The notes under the pieces: generated by a model | Told to the model about the DNA's origin: nothing | Seen by the model: only the letters and a program-made list of their open reading frames with translations | Databases searched by the model: none | From: Nitrospinae bacterium CG22_combo_CG10-13_8_21_14_all_47_10 | GTDB taxonomy: Bacteria; Nitrospinota; Nitrospinia; Nitrospinales; VA-1 | Assembly: GCA_002786505.1 (NCBI GenBank) | Contig: PCTK01000178.1 | Coordinates: 1-7,348 of the forward strand | DNA length: 7,348 bases | Reading direction: 5' to 3' | Translations under genes and position numbers: made by a program | In this document: one piece after another, positions 1-5,653 of the stretch | Position numbering within the stretch: the first letter of the stretch is position 1 | Layout: the number at the start of each line of letters is the position of its first letter

Positions 1-142
1 CGTGCCCGGAACGGGTAATCTCGGGGTTGTGCAAAGACCTCCTCCCACGGGAGCGGGTGACTGTTATCCGCGCTCAATCGTGTTGGTAACTCAACGGGAC
101 ATTGCTCATTGGCCCCACGCCGAGTGGGGGGAGCTAAACTAA
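1..142 (+). other. Unassigned left-edge region: open frame to a stop at 140-142, or a structured RNA
   Basis: One plus-strand frame is open from base 2 to a TAA at 140-142 and could be the last ~46 codons of an upstream gene. A second frame is open to a TAA at 87-89, so openness alone proves little. I recognise no family in either reading. The same stretch can fold into successive short hairpins: 5-8 with 12-15, 42-45 with 50-53, 51-57 with 68-75 (one bulge), 82-85 with 92-95, and 113-118 with 124-129. That pattern would also suit the 3' part of a non-coding RNA. I compared it by eye with tmRNA, RNase P, SRP, 6S and tRNA and found no convincing match. The nature of this segment is undecided. 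Confidence 0.25.
113..129 (+). terminator. Hairpin without a T-run, possible transcript end
   Basis: CCCCAC (113-118) pairs perfectly with GTGGGG (124-129) around a five-base loop. It lies upstream of the promoter-like TATAAT of the next gene, where a terminator for an upstream transcript would be expected. No uridine tract follows (the next bases are GGAGCTAAAC), so it is not a standard intrinsic terminator. Confidence 0.3.
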
Positions 143-170
143 ATTTGCAGTTTTGCCGATAAGACGGCTG

Positions 171-176
171 TATAAT
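171..176 (+). promoter_or_regulatory. Perfect -10 box (TATAAT) for the first gene cluster
   Basis: The exact consensus TATAAT lies 55 bases before the start codon of the secreted protein. A good -35 is missing. The nearest partial match is TTGCAG at 145-150, which gives an over-long 20-base spacer. Transcription would start near base 183, leaving a leader of about 48 bases. The leader contains a possible hairpin, GTCGG (195-199) with CCGGC (204-208) around a GAAA loop, just before the ribosome binding site. A promoter with a weak -35 might need an activator; that is inference. Confidence 0.5.
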
Positions 177-215
177 GTTCTATCAAGATATGAGGTCGGG
201 AAACCGGCATAGCTC

Positions 216-222
216 AGGAGGG
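216..222 (+). promoter_or_regulatory. Strong ribosome binding site (AGGAGGG)
   Basis: AGGAGGG ends 8 bases before the ATG at 231. It is the best Shine-Dalgarno match in the window and fixes the start of the secreted protein. Confidence 0.8.
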
Positions 223-230
223 TTGAAAGA

Positions 231-974
231 ATGCGTGGTATTTCAAAAATAACGGGTTATCTTTTGATGAGTTCATTTTTTTTGCTGGCCGCGGTCTCCC
301 AAAAAAGTTGGGGCCAGGTTTCTGATGAAGTTTTAGAAGAGGCCAAAACGCTGGCAAAGCTGGAAGATGACTATTTCAAAAAACGTTTGAATAATGATTT
401 AAAAGGGGCTTATCAATATCAGCATCCGGCGTATAAAGAAAAAATTTCGCTGGAAGAGTTTTTATATTTTGAGGGCCACCTTATATCAGAATACCGGAAT
501 GGAATGCAGGCCCATATTTCCGGGGTCATGATTCCGCCCTTGGAGGTCATTAAAAAAAATCCGGGCAAAAGAGATGTTCTCGGTTTTCCCCGACCGAGCC
601 GTTACAAATGGTTCGCGAATCCTTTTATTGTGGTGAAGGGCTATTCCCTTGAGCGGATTTCCATCAGCGAGGATGGCCAATACGCGATGGTGGAAATCAA
701 TCTTAAAGGAACGGAGAGGTTAAATCCCGCATTGGTGAGAGGCGATATCAAGTTTGACATCAACCGTCCTCATATTGATTATTGGGAAAAGGTGAACGGA
801 AAATGGGTGATAACGGTATTGATCGATAACTCCTCGATAAGCGGTTCAAATAGAACTTTGTATTTTATCCCCAACAATCATTCTGCCTGGCAGAAGATGG
901 AATATGTCCAAATCGATCCAGCCAGCCTGCTGGCAGAACCCGATCCCGAGCGTCATGCCCTGAATGGAAATTAA
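231..974 (+). CDS. Secreted protein of unknown function, possible NTF2/SnoaL-like fold
   Basis: I do not recognise the family. The 247-residue product starts with a clear Sec signal peptide: basic residues at 2 and 6, a hydrophobic stretch at about 9-22, and a likely cleavage after SWG at 28. It has no lipobox cysteine and no further membrane segment, so the mature protein is probably periplasmic or secreted. Residues ~38-85 look helical and acidic/basic (LEDDYFKKRLNNDLKGAY, then HPAYKEKIS). Residues ~140-200 look beta-rich and end in DYWEKVNGKWVITVLID. A helical start followed by a W..V.G.W strand ending resembles NTF2/SnoaL-like domains, but that is a visual impression. The ATG is fixed by a strong ribosome binding site and preceded by a TATAAT box. 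The gene ends 5 bases before the aminotransferase gene, so the two are probably co-transcribed and the second may be translationally coupled. The coding call is firm; the function is unknown. Confidence 0.85.
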   Translation: MRGISKITGYLLMSSFFLLAAVSQKSWGQVSDEVLEEAKTLAKLEDDYFKKRLNNDLKGAYQYQHPAYKEKISLEEFLYFEGHLISEYRNGMQAHISGVMIPPLEVIKKNPGKRDVLGFPRPSRYKWFANPFIVVKGYSLERISISEDGQYAMVEINLKGTERLNPALVRGDIKFDINRPHIDYWEKVNGKWVITVLIDNSSISGSNRTLYFIPNNHSAWQKMEYVQIDPASLLAEPDPERHALNGN

Positions 975-979
975 TCCCT

Positions 980-2137
980 ATGAGTGTTGATCTGCCATTT
1001 CATAAATCCTGGTTGGGGGAAGAAGAGCATCAGGAAGTTGAAGATACCCTGAACTCAGGCTGGTTGACAACAGGCCCCAAAACCCAGCAATTTGAAGAAG
1101 CATTTAAAGATTATATAGGCTGTAAGCACGCGGTGGCCTTGAACTCCTGCACGGCGGGACTGAATCTGGCTCTGGCACTGCAAAACTTTGCCGATGGGGA
1201 TGAGGTGATCACCACCCCGATGACGTTCCCCGCCACGGCCAACACGATTCTTCTGCAGAGGTTGAAGCCGGTTTTTGCCGATATTGAACCGGGTACTCTC
1301 ACCATTGACCCGCGGAAAATAGAAGCCAAAATCACCTCGCGCACCCGTGCCATCATCCCTGTCCATTTTGCGGGCCATCCTTGTGATATGACCCCCATTC
1401 AGGAATTGGCCGACAAGCACAAACTGGTTATCATCGAAGACGCGGCGCATGCCCTGGAGACAGGCTACAAAGGACAAAAAATAGGCAACACGGGAAACCC
1501 GACATCCTTCAGTTTTTACGCCAACAAAAATATCACGACCGGCGAGGGGGGTATGCTTGTCACCAATGATGATGAACTGGCCGATAACATCCGCGTCATG
1601 CGTCTTCAGGGGATCAGCCGCGATGCCTGGAAACGCTTCGGCAAAAGCGGGTTTGCGCACTGGGAACAAACTCTGGCCGGATATAAATGCAATATGACCG
1701 ATCTCAATGCCTCGCTCGGACTGCACCAGATTAAAAGGATTGAGCCGTTCATGACGCTACGCAAAAAATATGTATCGATGTACGATAGCGCTTTTGACAA
1801 TGTGCCGGAGTTGGAAACTCTGGCTGTGCGGGACTACGCCACACCCGCCCATCATATTTACATCATCGCTCTCCATCTGGAACGCCTGACCACAGACCGT
1901 GATGGGTTTCTGGATGCCATTCAGTCTGCTGGCATTGGCGTGGCCGTGCATTATGTGGCTCTGCACCTGCAACCTTATTATGTGAAAAACTTCAACACCA
2001 AGCCTCAGGATTTCCCGATCGCTTCGAACTACTCCGAGCGCGTCATCAGCCTTCCCTTGTATCCGAAAATGTCTTCCGCTGATGTGGAACGGGTGATTGC
2101 GACCGTTACAGACCTGGTCAAAAAATTTAAGCGTTAA
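980..2137 (+). CDS. DegT/DnrJ/EryC1/StrS-family PLP-dependent sugar aminotransferase (ArnB/PseC-like)
   Basis: This is a 385-residue fold-type I PLP enzyme that is expected to move an amino group, usually from glutamate, onto a keto group of a nucleotide sugar in the cytoplasm. Family landmarks are in order: SGWLTTGPKTQQFE near 26-39, the GDEVITTPMTFPATANT segment (73-89), PVHFAGHPCDM (127-137), EDAAHA with D154 and H157 contacting PLP, and SFSFYANKNITTGEGG with Schiff-base lysine K183. GYKCNMTDLNAS (234-245) and VHYVALHLQPYY (323-334) follow. Length and motif wording fit the ArnB/PseC branch best, which makes 4-amino sugars for lipid A, flagellin or surface glycans. No other sugar-nucleotide gene is visible, so the substrate is open. 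It starts 5 bases after the secreted-protein gene without a good ribosome binding site, which suggests translational coupling. The family is certain; the specific gene name is not. Confidence 0.93.
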   Translation: MSVDLPFHKSWLGEEEHQEVEDTLNSGWLTTGPKTQQFEEAFKDYIGCKHAVALNSCTAGLNLALALQNFADGDEVITTPMTFPATANTILLQRLKPVFADIEPGTLTIDPRKIEAKITSRTRAIIPVHFAGHPCDMTPIQELADKHKLVIIEDAAHALETGYKGQKIGNTGNPTSFSFYANKNITTGEGGMLVTNDDELADNIRVMRLQGISRDAWKRFGKSGFAHWEQTLAGYKCNMTDLNASLGLHQIKRIEPFMTLRKKYVSMYDSAFDNVPELETLAVRDYATPAHHIYIIALHLERLTTDRDGFLDAIQSAGIGVAVHYVALHLQPYYVKNFNTKPQDFPIASNYSERVISLPLYPKMSSADVERVIATVTDLVKKFKR

Positions 2138-2177
2138 ACCCCGGCCAGTTGTTGGCAGGCGTGGTATTCTTTCTCTC

Positions 2178-3428
2178 ATGAAAAAAATGTTTGCCCGTTT
2201 AAAAGAGACCTTTGCCAGCCTCGTGACCAGGCTCATGCGCCAAGGGGAGAAAAGCCCCGCCGCCGAAGAGGCTCCCGTGCGGTCTCCCTCCGAGCTCAAG
2301 ATACTTGCGGAAGTACTCAAAGGAACACTGCAAAAAAACCCGAAGGATATCAAGGCCCTTTACAGCCTGGGAGAAGTGTATATGGAACTGCGCCGCTATG
2401 GTGAGGCCATTACTCCTTTAAGGGAGCTTGTCAAAATAGACCCCTACCACAAAAGCGGATTGTTGCAGTTGGGCCGGGCACAGATGGAGCTGGGCCGCGA
2501 CGAGGCCGCTCTCGAAAACCTTGAGCAGGCCTTCCACCTCGACCCGGAAAGCGAATCCGTCCGCAAGGCGCTTTGCCAGGCGCACAGCAATCTGTCCACC
2601 GCATACGGGCGCATCAAGAACCAGAAGCAGGCCGAGCACCATTTTAAGGAAGCGGTAAAAATCATTCCCGATTTTGGCCCCGCCCATCTTTCAATGGGAA
2701 TCTGCTACACGGAGTGGGGACGTTATAAAGAAGCCCTGGGTAAAATCAAGGAAGCTCTGGATCTGGATAAAAACCTGACGGTACAGGCGCATTACCGGTT
2801 TGGTGAGGTTTACAGCAAACTGAAAGACATTAAGAAAGCCATCAAACATTATAAAGAATCAATCGCGGTAGACCCTACTGCCGCCATGCCCAACCTGCGA
2901 TTGGGTATGTTGTATTTCAAATTGAAAAGGTATGAGGAGGCGGTCGAGCCTTTGCGCAAGTCCATCAGACAAAGCCCTAAATACGCCGCTGAAGGTTATT
3001 TCCGGCTCGGCGTGTCACTGATGAAACTCAAGCGCTACAATTTGGCGGAAGAACCCCTGCGCAAAGCTGTGGAACTGAGTCCCGATAGTGAACTGGTTAA
3101 TGATACGCTGGCCGAGAACCTCTACCAACTCTGCACGATATTTACCGGTGAGGAAAAACCGGGAGAAAAAATCGACCTGTTGCGCGAGGTGGTTTATTTT
3201 AACCCCGAACATCTCCAGGGCCATGAGCAGTTGAGCAAGGAATATGACCATATCTTGAACGGAAAAAAAGCCATCACCCACGCCATCATCGCACAGAGAT
3301 TTTATGCAGATAAAAAAATGCTGAACGAAGCGGCCCGGTCCCGCGAATCCCTCAACGCCCTCTACAAAAAATACAAGATGTCTCCCAATGAATTCAAAAC
3401 AGTCACCACCCCCGGCAAAAACTACTAG
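2178..3428 (+). CDS. Tetratricopeptide-repeat (TPR) protein
   Basis: The product is a 416-residue, largely alpha-helical repeat protein that probably acts as a protein-protein scaffold. Residues 1-20 form a basic amphipathic segment (MKKMFARLKETF...), followed by a short charged, proline-containing linker to ~40. About seven TPR units follow, near 55-88, 89-122, 134-165, 166-199, 203-233, 236-267 and 270-303. Each has the usual pattern of G/A-x-x-Y-x-x-L-x-R/K-Y-x-E-A and a proline near its end (KIDP, HLDP, VDP, SPDS). A more degenerate repeat lies near 335-370. No enzymatic domain, signal peptide or membrane segment is evident. The ATG at 2178 is chosen because the codons from a possible TTG at 2097 overlap the aminotransferase gene and read as a proline/arginine-rich non-TPR stretch. 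Neither start has an ideal ribosome binding site, so the exact start is uncertain. It follows the aminotransferase gene by 40 bases and is probably in the same operon. The partner is unknown. Confidence 0.9.
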   Translation: MKKMFARLKETFASLVTRLMRQGEKSPAAEEAPVRSPSELKILAEVLKGTLQKNPKDIKALYSLGEVYMELRRYGEAITPLRELVKIDPYHKSGLLQLGRAQMELGRDEAALENLEQAFHLDPESESVRKALCQAHSNLSTAYGRIKNQKQAEHHFKEAVKIIPDFGPAHLSMGICYTEWGRYKEALGKIKEALDLDKNLTVQAHYRFGEVYSKLKDIKKAIKHYKESIAVDPTAAMPNLRLGMLYFKLKRYEEAVEPLRKSIRQSPKYAAEGYFRLGVSLMKLKRYNLAEEPLRKAVELSPDSELVNDTLAENLYQLCTIFTGEEKPGEKIDLLREVVYFNPEHLQGHEQLSKEYDHILNGKKAITHAIIAQRFYADKKMLNEAARSRESLNALYKKYKMSPNEFKTVTTPGKNY

Positions 3429-3449
3429 CCCCGGCGAGCCGCCGGGGGC
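3428..3449 (+). terminator. GC-rich hairpin at the end of the TPR gene
   Basis: CCCCGGCG (3429-3436) pairs without mismatch with CGCCGGGG (3440-3447) around a three-base AGC loop. G3428, the last base of the stop codon, can extend the stem to C3449 across one bulge. The position right after the stop fits a transcript end or an RNA-stabilising 3' hairpin. No T-run follows, so intrinsic termination is not assured. Confidence 0.5.
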
Positions 3450-3500
3450 AATGTGAAAAACTTCCCCCTGACAGCGAGACCTTTGCATAAGTCGGAAAAG

Positions 3501-3530
3501 CTGAGAAGCGAGATGCTTCGACAGGCTCAG
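3501..3530. repeat. REP-like hairpin module
   Basis: CTGAG (3501-3505) pairs with CTCAG (3526-3530), and inside it AAGC (3506-3509) pairs with GCTT (3515-3518). The wording GAGATGCTTCGACAGGCTCA with the following GCATGACAGC is familiar from dispersed intergenic repeats in many bacterial genomes (recall, not a search). It is probably a dispersed repeat, possibly an insertion separate from the neighbouring G/C block. Confidence 0.5.
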
Positions 3531-3547
3531 CATGACAGCATGCAAGC

Positions 3548-3619
3548 AACCCCCTCAATCCCCCTTATCAGGGGGAGTTTTAAAATAATTCCCCCCTGTC
3601 AAGGGGGGGCAGGGGGGTT
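3548..3619. repeat. Palindromic C-run/G-run intergenic repeat
   Basis: The 72-base block begins AACCCCCT and ends AGGGGGGTT, so its ends are near-complementary. Inside are two hairpins with six-base loops: CCCCC (3560-3564) with GGGGG (3571-3575), extended by T3559-A3576, and CCCCCC (3591-3596) with GGGGGG (3603-3608). An AT-rich spacer (TTTTAAAATAATT) separates them. Blocks of this wording occur as dispersed repeats in many genomes. Here it lies between convergent genes and could also end transcripts arriving from either side. Confidence 0.65.
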
Positions 3620-3686
3620 ATGCAAAGGTCACCTTGACAGCTGATTATCCGTGTTTCTCTGTGTGAATCCCTGGCTGAAAAGATTT

Positions 3687-4649
3687 TTACCCAATATTCT
3701 TAAAGATACGGATCAATTTCTCGATCGAGCCGGTTTGCAGGGCTTTGAAGATTTTTTCTACCTGCCGGGATAATTCTTTCTCGCTTTGAAATTTCAGTTC
3801 CAGTTTCAGTTCATTACTCTCAAACGTATCCTGAAAGCGGAGCCTGGTTTTGTCGTCGAGTTCCATGGCATCAAGAGCACGGGCGACCTGCTTTCTCATA
3901 TCCGAAAGAACCGGGTAGCGCAGGTCGTGAAGTAATTTGTGGATCTCGTCGTATTTCTTCGGAGCCTGTAATTCTGGTGCGGTCAGGATTTTCTGGATAT
4001 CGCCGCGGGATAAAACTTTTCCCGGTGTGGTATTTTCTCTTGCGGCGACTTCATCGACGAGTTCCAGCAGGTCGCGCCATTTGTTGACTCCCGGCTTCAA
4101 CGCCGAAAACAGGTTTTCTGCTTCCGTCAGGCTGTCCCACTTATAAAATGTTTGGAAGGTTTTTGCCGGGACTCCGGAACGGTGCAGTAAGATTTGCATC
4201 CTGGGGCTTAAGGATTTGATGCCGGACAAGTCCAGAAATATTTTTTTACTGCGCTCAAGCTCCAGTAAAGGCATATACTCCCTTATAATGGTTTCATCAT
4301 TTATTCCGGCTTGTCCGAGTTTATTGAGGATGTTGCCCTTTTCGATATCGCTGTAATGCCGGTGCCCGAAGTTTTCATTGAGGTTAATGGTCAGCCGTGC
4401 GGCATTGTCCATTTCGGAAATGATGAAGGCGGAAATTCGGGTTAATCCGGAGCGGGATGCCGCCTGGAAACGTTTGTGCCCACTGATTATGGAATAACGG
4501 TCGCCGGATGGGCAGACAGAAATGGGATGCCGGATGCCGATCACTTTGATCGAGTCCATTAACTTTTCCGGGCAACCGTCCAGCGAGAAATCGGTCAACC
4601 GGTTTTCCCCGTCAATATCTGTTAATGAGATTTCGGAAACATTTTTCAT
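3687..4649 (-). CDS. ParB/Spo0J-like nuclease/CTPase-domain protein, orphan
   Basis: The 320-residue product carries a ParB N-terminal domain at about 5-105. It includes SIKVIGIRHPISVCPSGDRY (33-52), the ParB signature variant SGHKRFQAASRSGL (56-69) in place of the common GERRYRAA, and NENFGHRHYSDIEKG (91-105) in place of ENxQR-type motif 3. In canonical ParB these loops bind CTP and drive clamp closing on DNA. Here Glu of GERR is His58, and one extra residue sits before Arg97. Residues ~105-180 occupy the helix-turn-helix region but are degenerate. The C-terminal ~100 residues are charged and helical, with no recognised domain. No parA or parS site is visible, so a chromosome-partition role is doubtful; transcription regulation or nucleoid binding are alternatives. 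The ATG start overlaps the start of the divergent lipoprotein gene. The only upstream purine signal is GGA about 8 bases before the ATG. Confidence 0.85.
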   Translation of the reverse strand: MKNVSEISLTDIDGENRLTDFSLDGCPEKLMDSIKVIGIRHPISVCPSGDRYSIISGHKRFQAASRSGLTRISAFIISEMDNAARLTINLNENFGHRHYSDIEKGNILNKLGQAGINDETIIREYMPLLELERSKKIFLDLSGIKSLSPRMQILLHRSGVPAKTFQTFYKWDSLTEAENLFSALKPGVNKWRDLLELVDEVAARENTTPGKVLSRGDIQKILTAPELQAPKKYDEIHKLLHDLRYPVLSDMRKQVARALDAMELDDKTRLRFQDTFESNELKLELKFQSEKELSRQVEKIFKALQTGSIEKLIRIFKNIG

Positions 4650-4650
4650 G
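4647..4650. promoter_or_regulatory. Overlapping divergent start codons in one CATG
   Basis: The minus-strand ParB-like gene starts at the CAT of 4647-4649 and the plus-strand lipoprotein gene at the ATG of 4648-4650. There is no non-coding DNA between them, so each gene's promoter and ribosome binding site must lie inside the other's coding sequence. No clear promoter is visible on either strand. A short inverted repeat, TTGAT (4654-4658) with ATCAA (4662-4666), sits in the lipoprotein's first codons and could be an operator; that is weak. Confidence 0.6.
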
Positions 4651-5541
4651 CAATTGATCCAATCAAAATTACGTTACATTGCCCTGTTTTTTGTTTTCAT
4701 CCTTTCCGGTTGTCTGGAAAAAATTCCTGAAGGCATGGTTTTAATTCCTTCGGGGGAGTTTACCATTGGAACCAACCAGATTGATGAGGAAAACCACGCT
4801 CTTGCCTTAGGGCTAAACAAACCCTGGTTTGCTGACGAGTCGCCGGAGCGGCGCATTGACACCCCCGATTATTATATTGACCGGTTTGAGGTGACCAACC
4901 TGCAATATTTCATTTTTTGCCAGGCCACCGATCATAAACCGCCGCGTTACTGGAAGGGGCAGAAGTTTCCGGAAGGGCAGGATCTCCTCCCGGTCACGGA
5001 GGTGAATTATTTTGATGCCAATGCCTACGCCAAATGGGCCGGCAAGCGATTGCCCAATGAGTTGGAGTGGGAAAAAGCCGCGCGCGGCCGGGCCGGGTTC
5101 ATCTACCCCTGGGGCGATGACTTCCTGCCCGATGTGGCTAACCTCAGCCTTTCCCCAAGAGCCAAGGCAGGGCAGGGACTTAAACCGGTGGGCAGTTTCC
5201 CCAGGGGTGCCAGTCCTTACGGAGTTCACGATATGGCAGGCAACGCCTGGGAATGGGTCTGGGAGTATTATCAACCTTATCCTGGAAATACTTTCAAGTC
5301 CCCGGACTACGAGAAGAAACACATCGTCGTGCGAGGCTTGTCATATATGGGTGTGGGCCATTTCAATAAAAAGGATTTTTTAAAAGTCATTTCGCTGAAG
5401 GCCCGTGCTTCTTACCGCGAACATCTCAATCCATTGGCAAGAAAAACGGATGTTGGTTTTCGTTGTGCGAAAGACCGCCCGCCGTTTATGGAAAGGGTGT
5501 TTGGCATTAAATCTGCCAGGGTGAAAGAATCTGCAGTATAA
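4648..5541 (+). CDS. Lipoprotein with an FGE/sulfatase-modifying-factor-like domain, probably non-catalytic
   Basis: The 297-residue product starts with a lipoprotein signal: K7 and R9, hydrophobic core YIALFFVFIL (10-19), then lipobox LSGC with Cys22 as the lipidated residue. An FGE-sulfatase (SUMF1-like) domain fills ~28-275: GMVLIPSGEFTIGT (29-42), ESPERRIDTPDYYIDRFEVT (64-83), KRLPNELEWEKAARGR (133-148), YPWGD (153-157), GSFPRGASPYGVHDMAGNAW (182-201) and TDVGFRCA (267-274). True FGE uses two cysteines in a RGGSYLCHRSYC-type segment; here the matching stretch, RGLSYMGVGHFN (229-240), has none. The protein is therefore probably a structural, binding or signalling member of the fold rather than a formylglycine generator. 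An in-frame start at 4522 is rejected because it would bury the lipobox behind 42 residues. The divergent neighbour is the ParB-like gene; no sulfatase gene is nearby. Confidence 0.9.
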   Translation: MQLIQSKLRYIALFFVFILSGCLEKIPEGMVLIPSGEFTIGTNQIDEENHALALGLNKPWFADESPERRIDTPDYYIDRFEVTNLQYFIFCQATDHKPPRYWKGQKFPEGQDLLPVTEVNYFDANAYAKWAGKRLPNELEWEKAARGRAGFIYPWGDDFLPDVANLSLSPRAKAGQGLKPVGSFPRGASPYGVHDMAGNAWEWVWEYYQPYPGNTFKSPDYEKKHIVVRGLSYMGVGHFNKKDFLKVISLKARASYREHLNPLARKTDVGFRCAKDRPPFMERVFGIKSARVKESAV

Positions 5542-5564
5542 ATTTTTGCTTGAATTGCTGGTTA

Positions 5565-5594
5565 TTTTCACTGATTTTAATTGAGTAGTATACT
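5565..5594 (+). promoter_or_regulatory. Candidate metH promoter with a 10-bp palindrome over the -10
   Basis: TATACT (5589-5594) resembles a -10 box, and TTTTCA (5565-5570) is a weak -35 at an 18-base spacer. The -10 lies inside the perfect palindrome TAGTATACTA (5586-5595), where a dimeric repressor could act. Transcription would start near 5601, leaving about 50 bases before the coding start. That is too short for a cobalamin or SAM riboswitch, and none is seen. Confidence 0.4.
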
Positions 5595-5637
5595 ATTATC
5601 ATCCTGTTTGATTCCCCGAAATGTTAACCCCAAAATT

Positions 5638-5641
5638 AAGG
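5638..5641 (+). promoter_or_regulatory. Possible ribosome binding site for the metH TTG start
   Basis: AAGG lies 12 bases before the TTG at 5654, slightly far but usable. An in-frame TAA at 5645-5647 falls between them and rules out any start farther upstream in this frame. Confidence 0.4.
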
Positions 5642-5653
5642 TCATAAAACGTT

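Larger units (their letters stand above)
3478..3630. mobile_element. MITE-like element with a perfect 13-bp inverted repeat
   Basis: GACCTTTGCATAA at 3478-3490 is matched exactly by its reverse complement at 3618-3630. A further ~10 outward bases on each side are about 60% complementary, extending the likely ends to 3468 and 3640. The enclosed ~130 bases have no credible coding potential and consist of palindromic modules: a REP-like hairpin (3501-3530) and a C-run/G-run palindrome (3548-3619). The 7-mer TGACAGC occurs at 3469-3475, 3533-3539 and 3635-3641. The outer two copies flank the inverted repeat but sit at unequal distances, so they are a doubtful target duplication. Such small palindromic elements are normally moved by a transposase encoded elsewhere. 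Location between convergent genes is typical. Confidence 0.55.

Noticed and set aside
190..252. Short upstream ORF (ATG 190 to TAA 250) overlapping the secreted-protein start
   Set aside because: It has no ribosome binding site, and the proper start has a near-perfect one.
1055..1726. A 223-codon minus-strand open frame inside the aminotransferase gene
   Set aside because: The plus strand has all catalytic motifs of a known family. The antisense translation has no recognisable domain.
2097..2177. TTG start that would lengthen the TPR protein by 27 residues
   Set aside because: It overlaps the end of the aminotransferase gene and adds a non-TPR, proline/arginine-rich stretch. ATG 2178 gives a natural N-terminus, although its ribosome binding site is also weak.
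3015..3545. A 176-codon minus-strand open frame across the end of the TPR gene
   Set aside because: It is antisense to well-formed TPR repeats and starts inside the REP-like repeat.
3548..3619. CRISPR array or G-quadruplex from the repeated C/G runs
   Set aside because: There are no regular repeats and spacers. Each strand has only three separated G-runs, and hairpin pairing explains them better.
3453..3644. A 63-codon plus-strand open frame
   Set aside because: It lies wholly in the palindromic repeats, and its translation follows the C/G runs. No ribosome binding site or domain is seen.
3634..3662. TTGACA at 3634-3639 as a -35 promoter element
   Set aside because: No -10 lies at the right distance, and the next gene in that direction is on the opposite strand. 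The bases belong to the repeat element's edge.
4522..4647. Upstream start for the FGE-like lipoprotein
   Set aside because: It would place 42 residues before a clear lipoprotein signal peptide. That stretch is antisense to the ParB-like gene's first codons.
5542..5653. Cobalamin or SAM riboswitch before metH
   Set aside because: The gap is too short for a cobalamin riboswitch and shows neither a B12-box-like sequence nor SAM-aptamer features.
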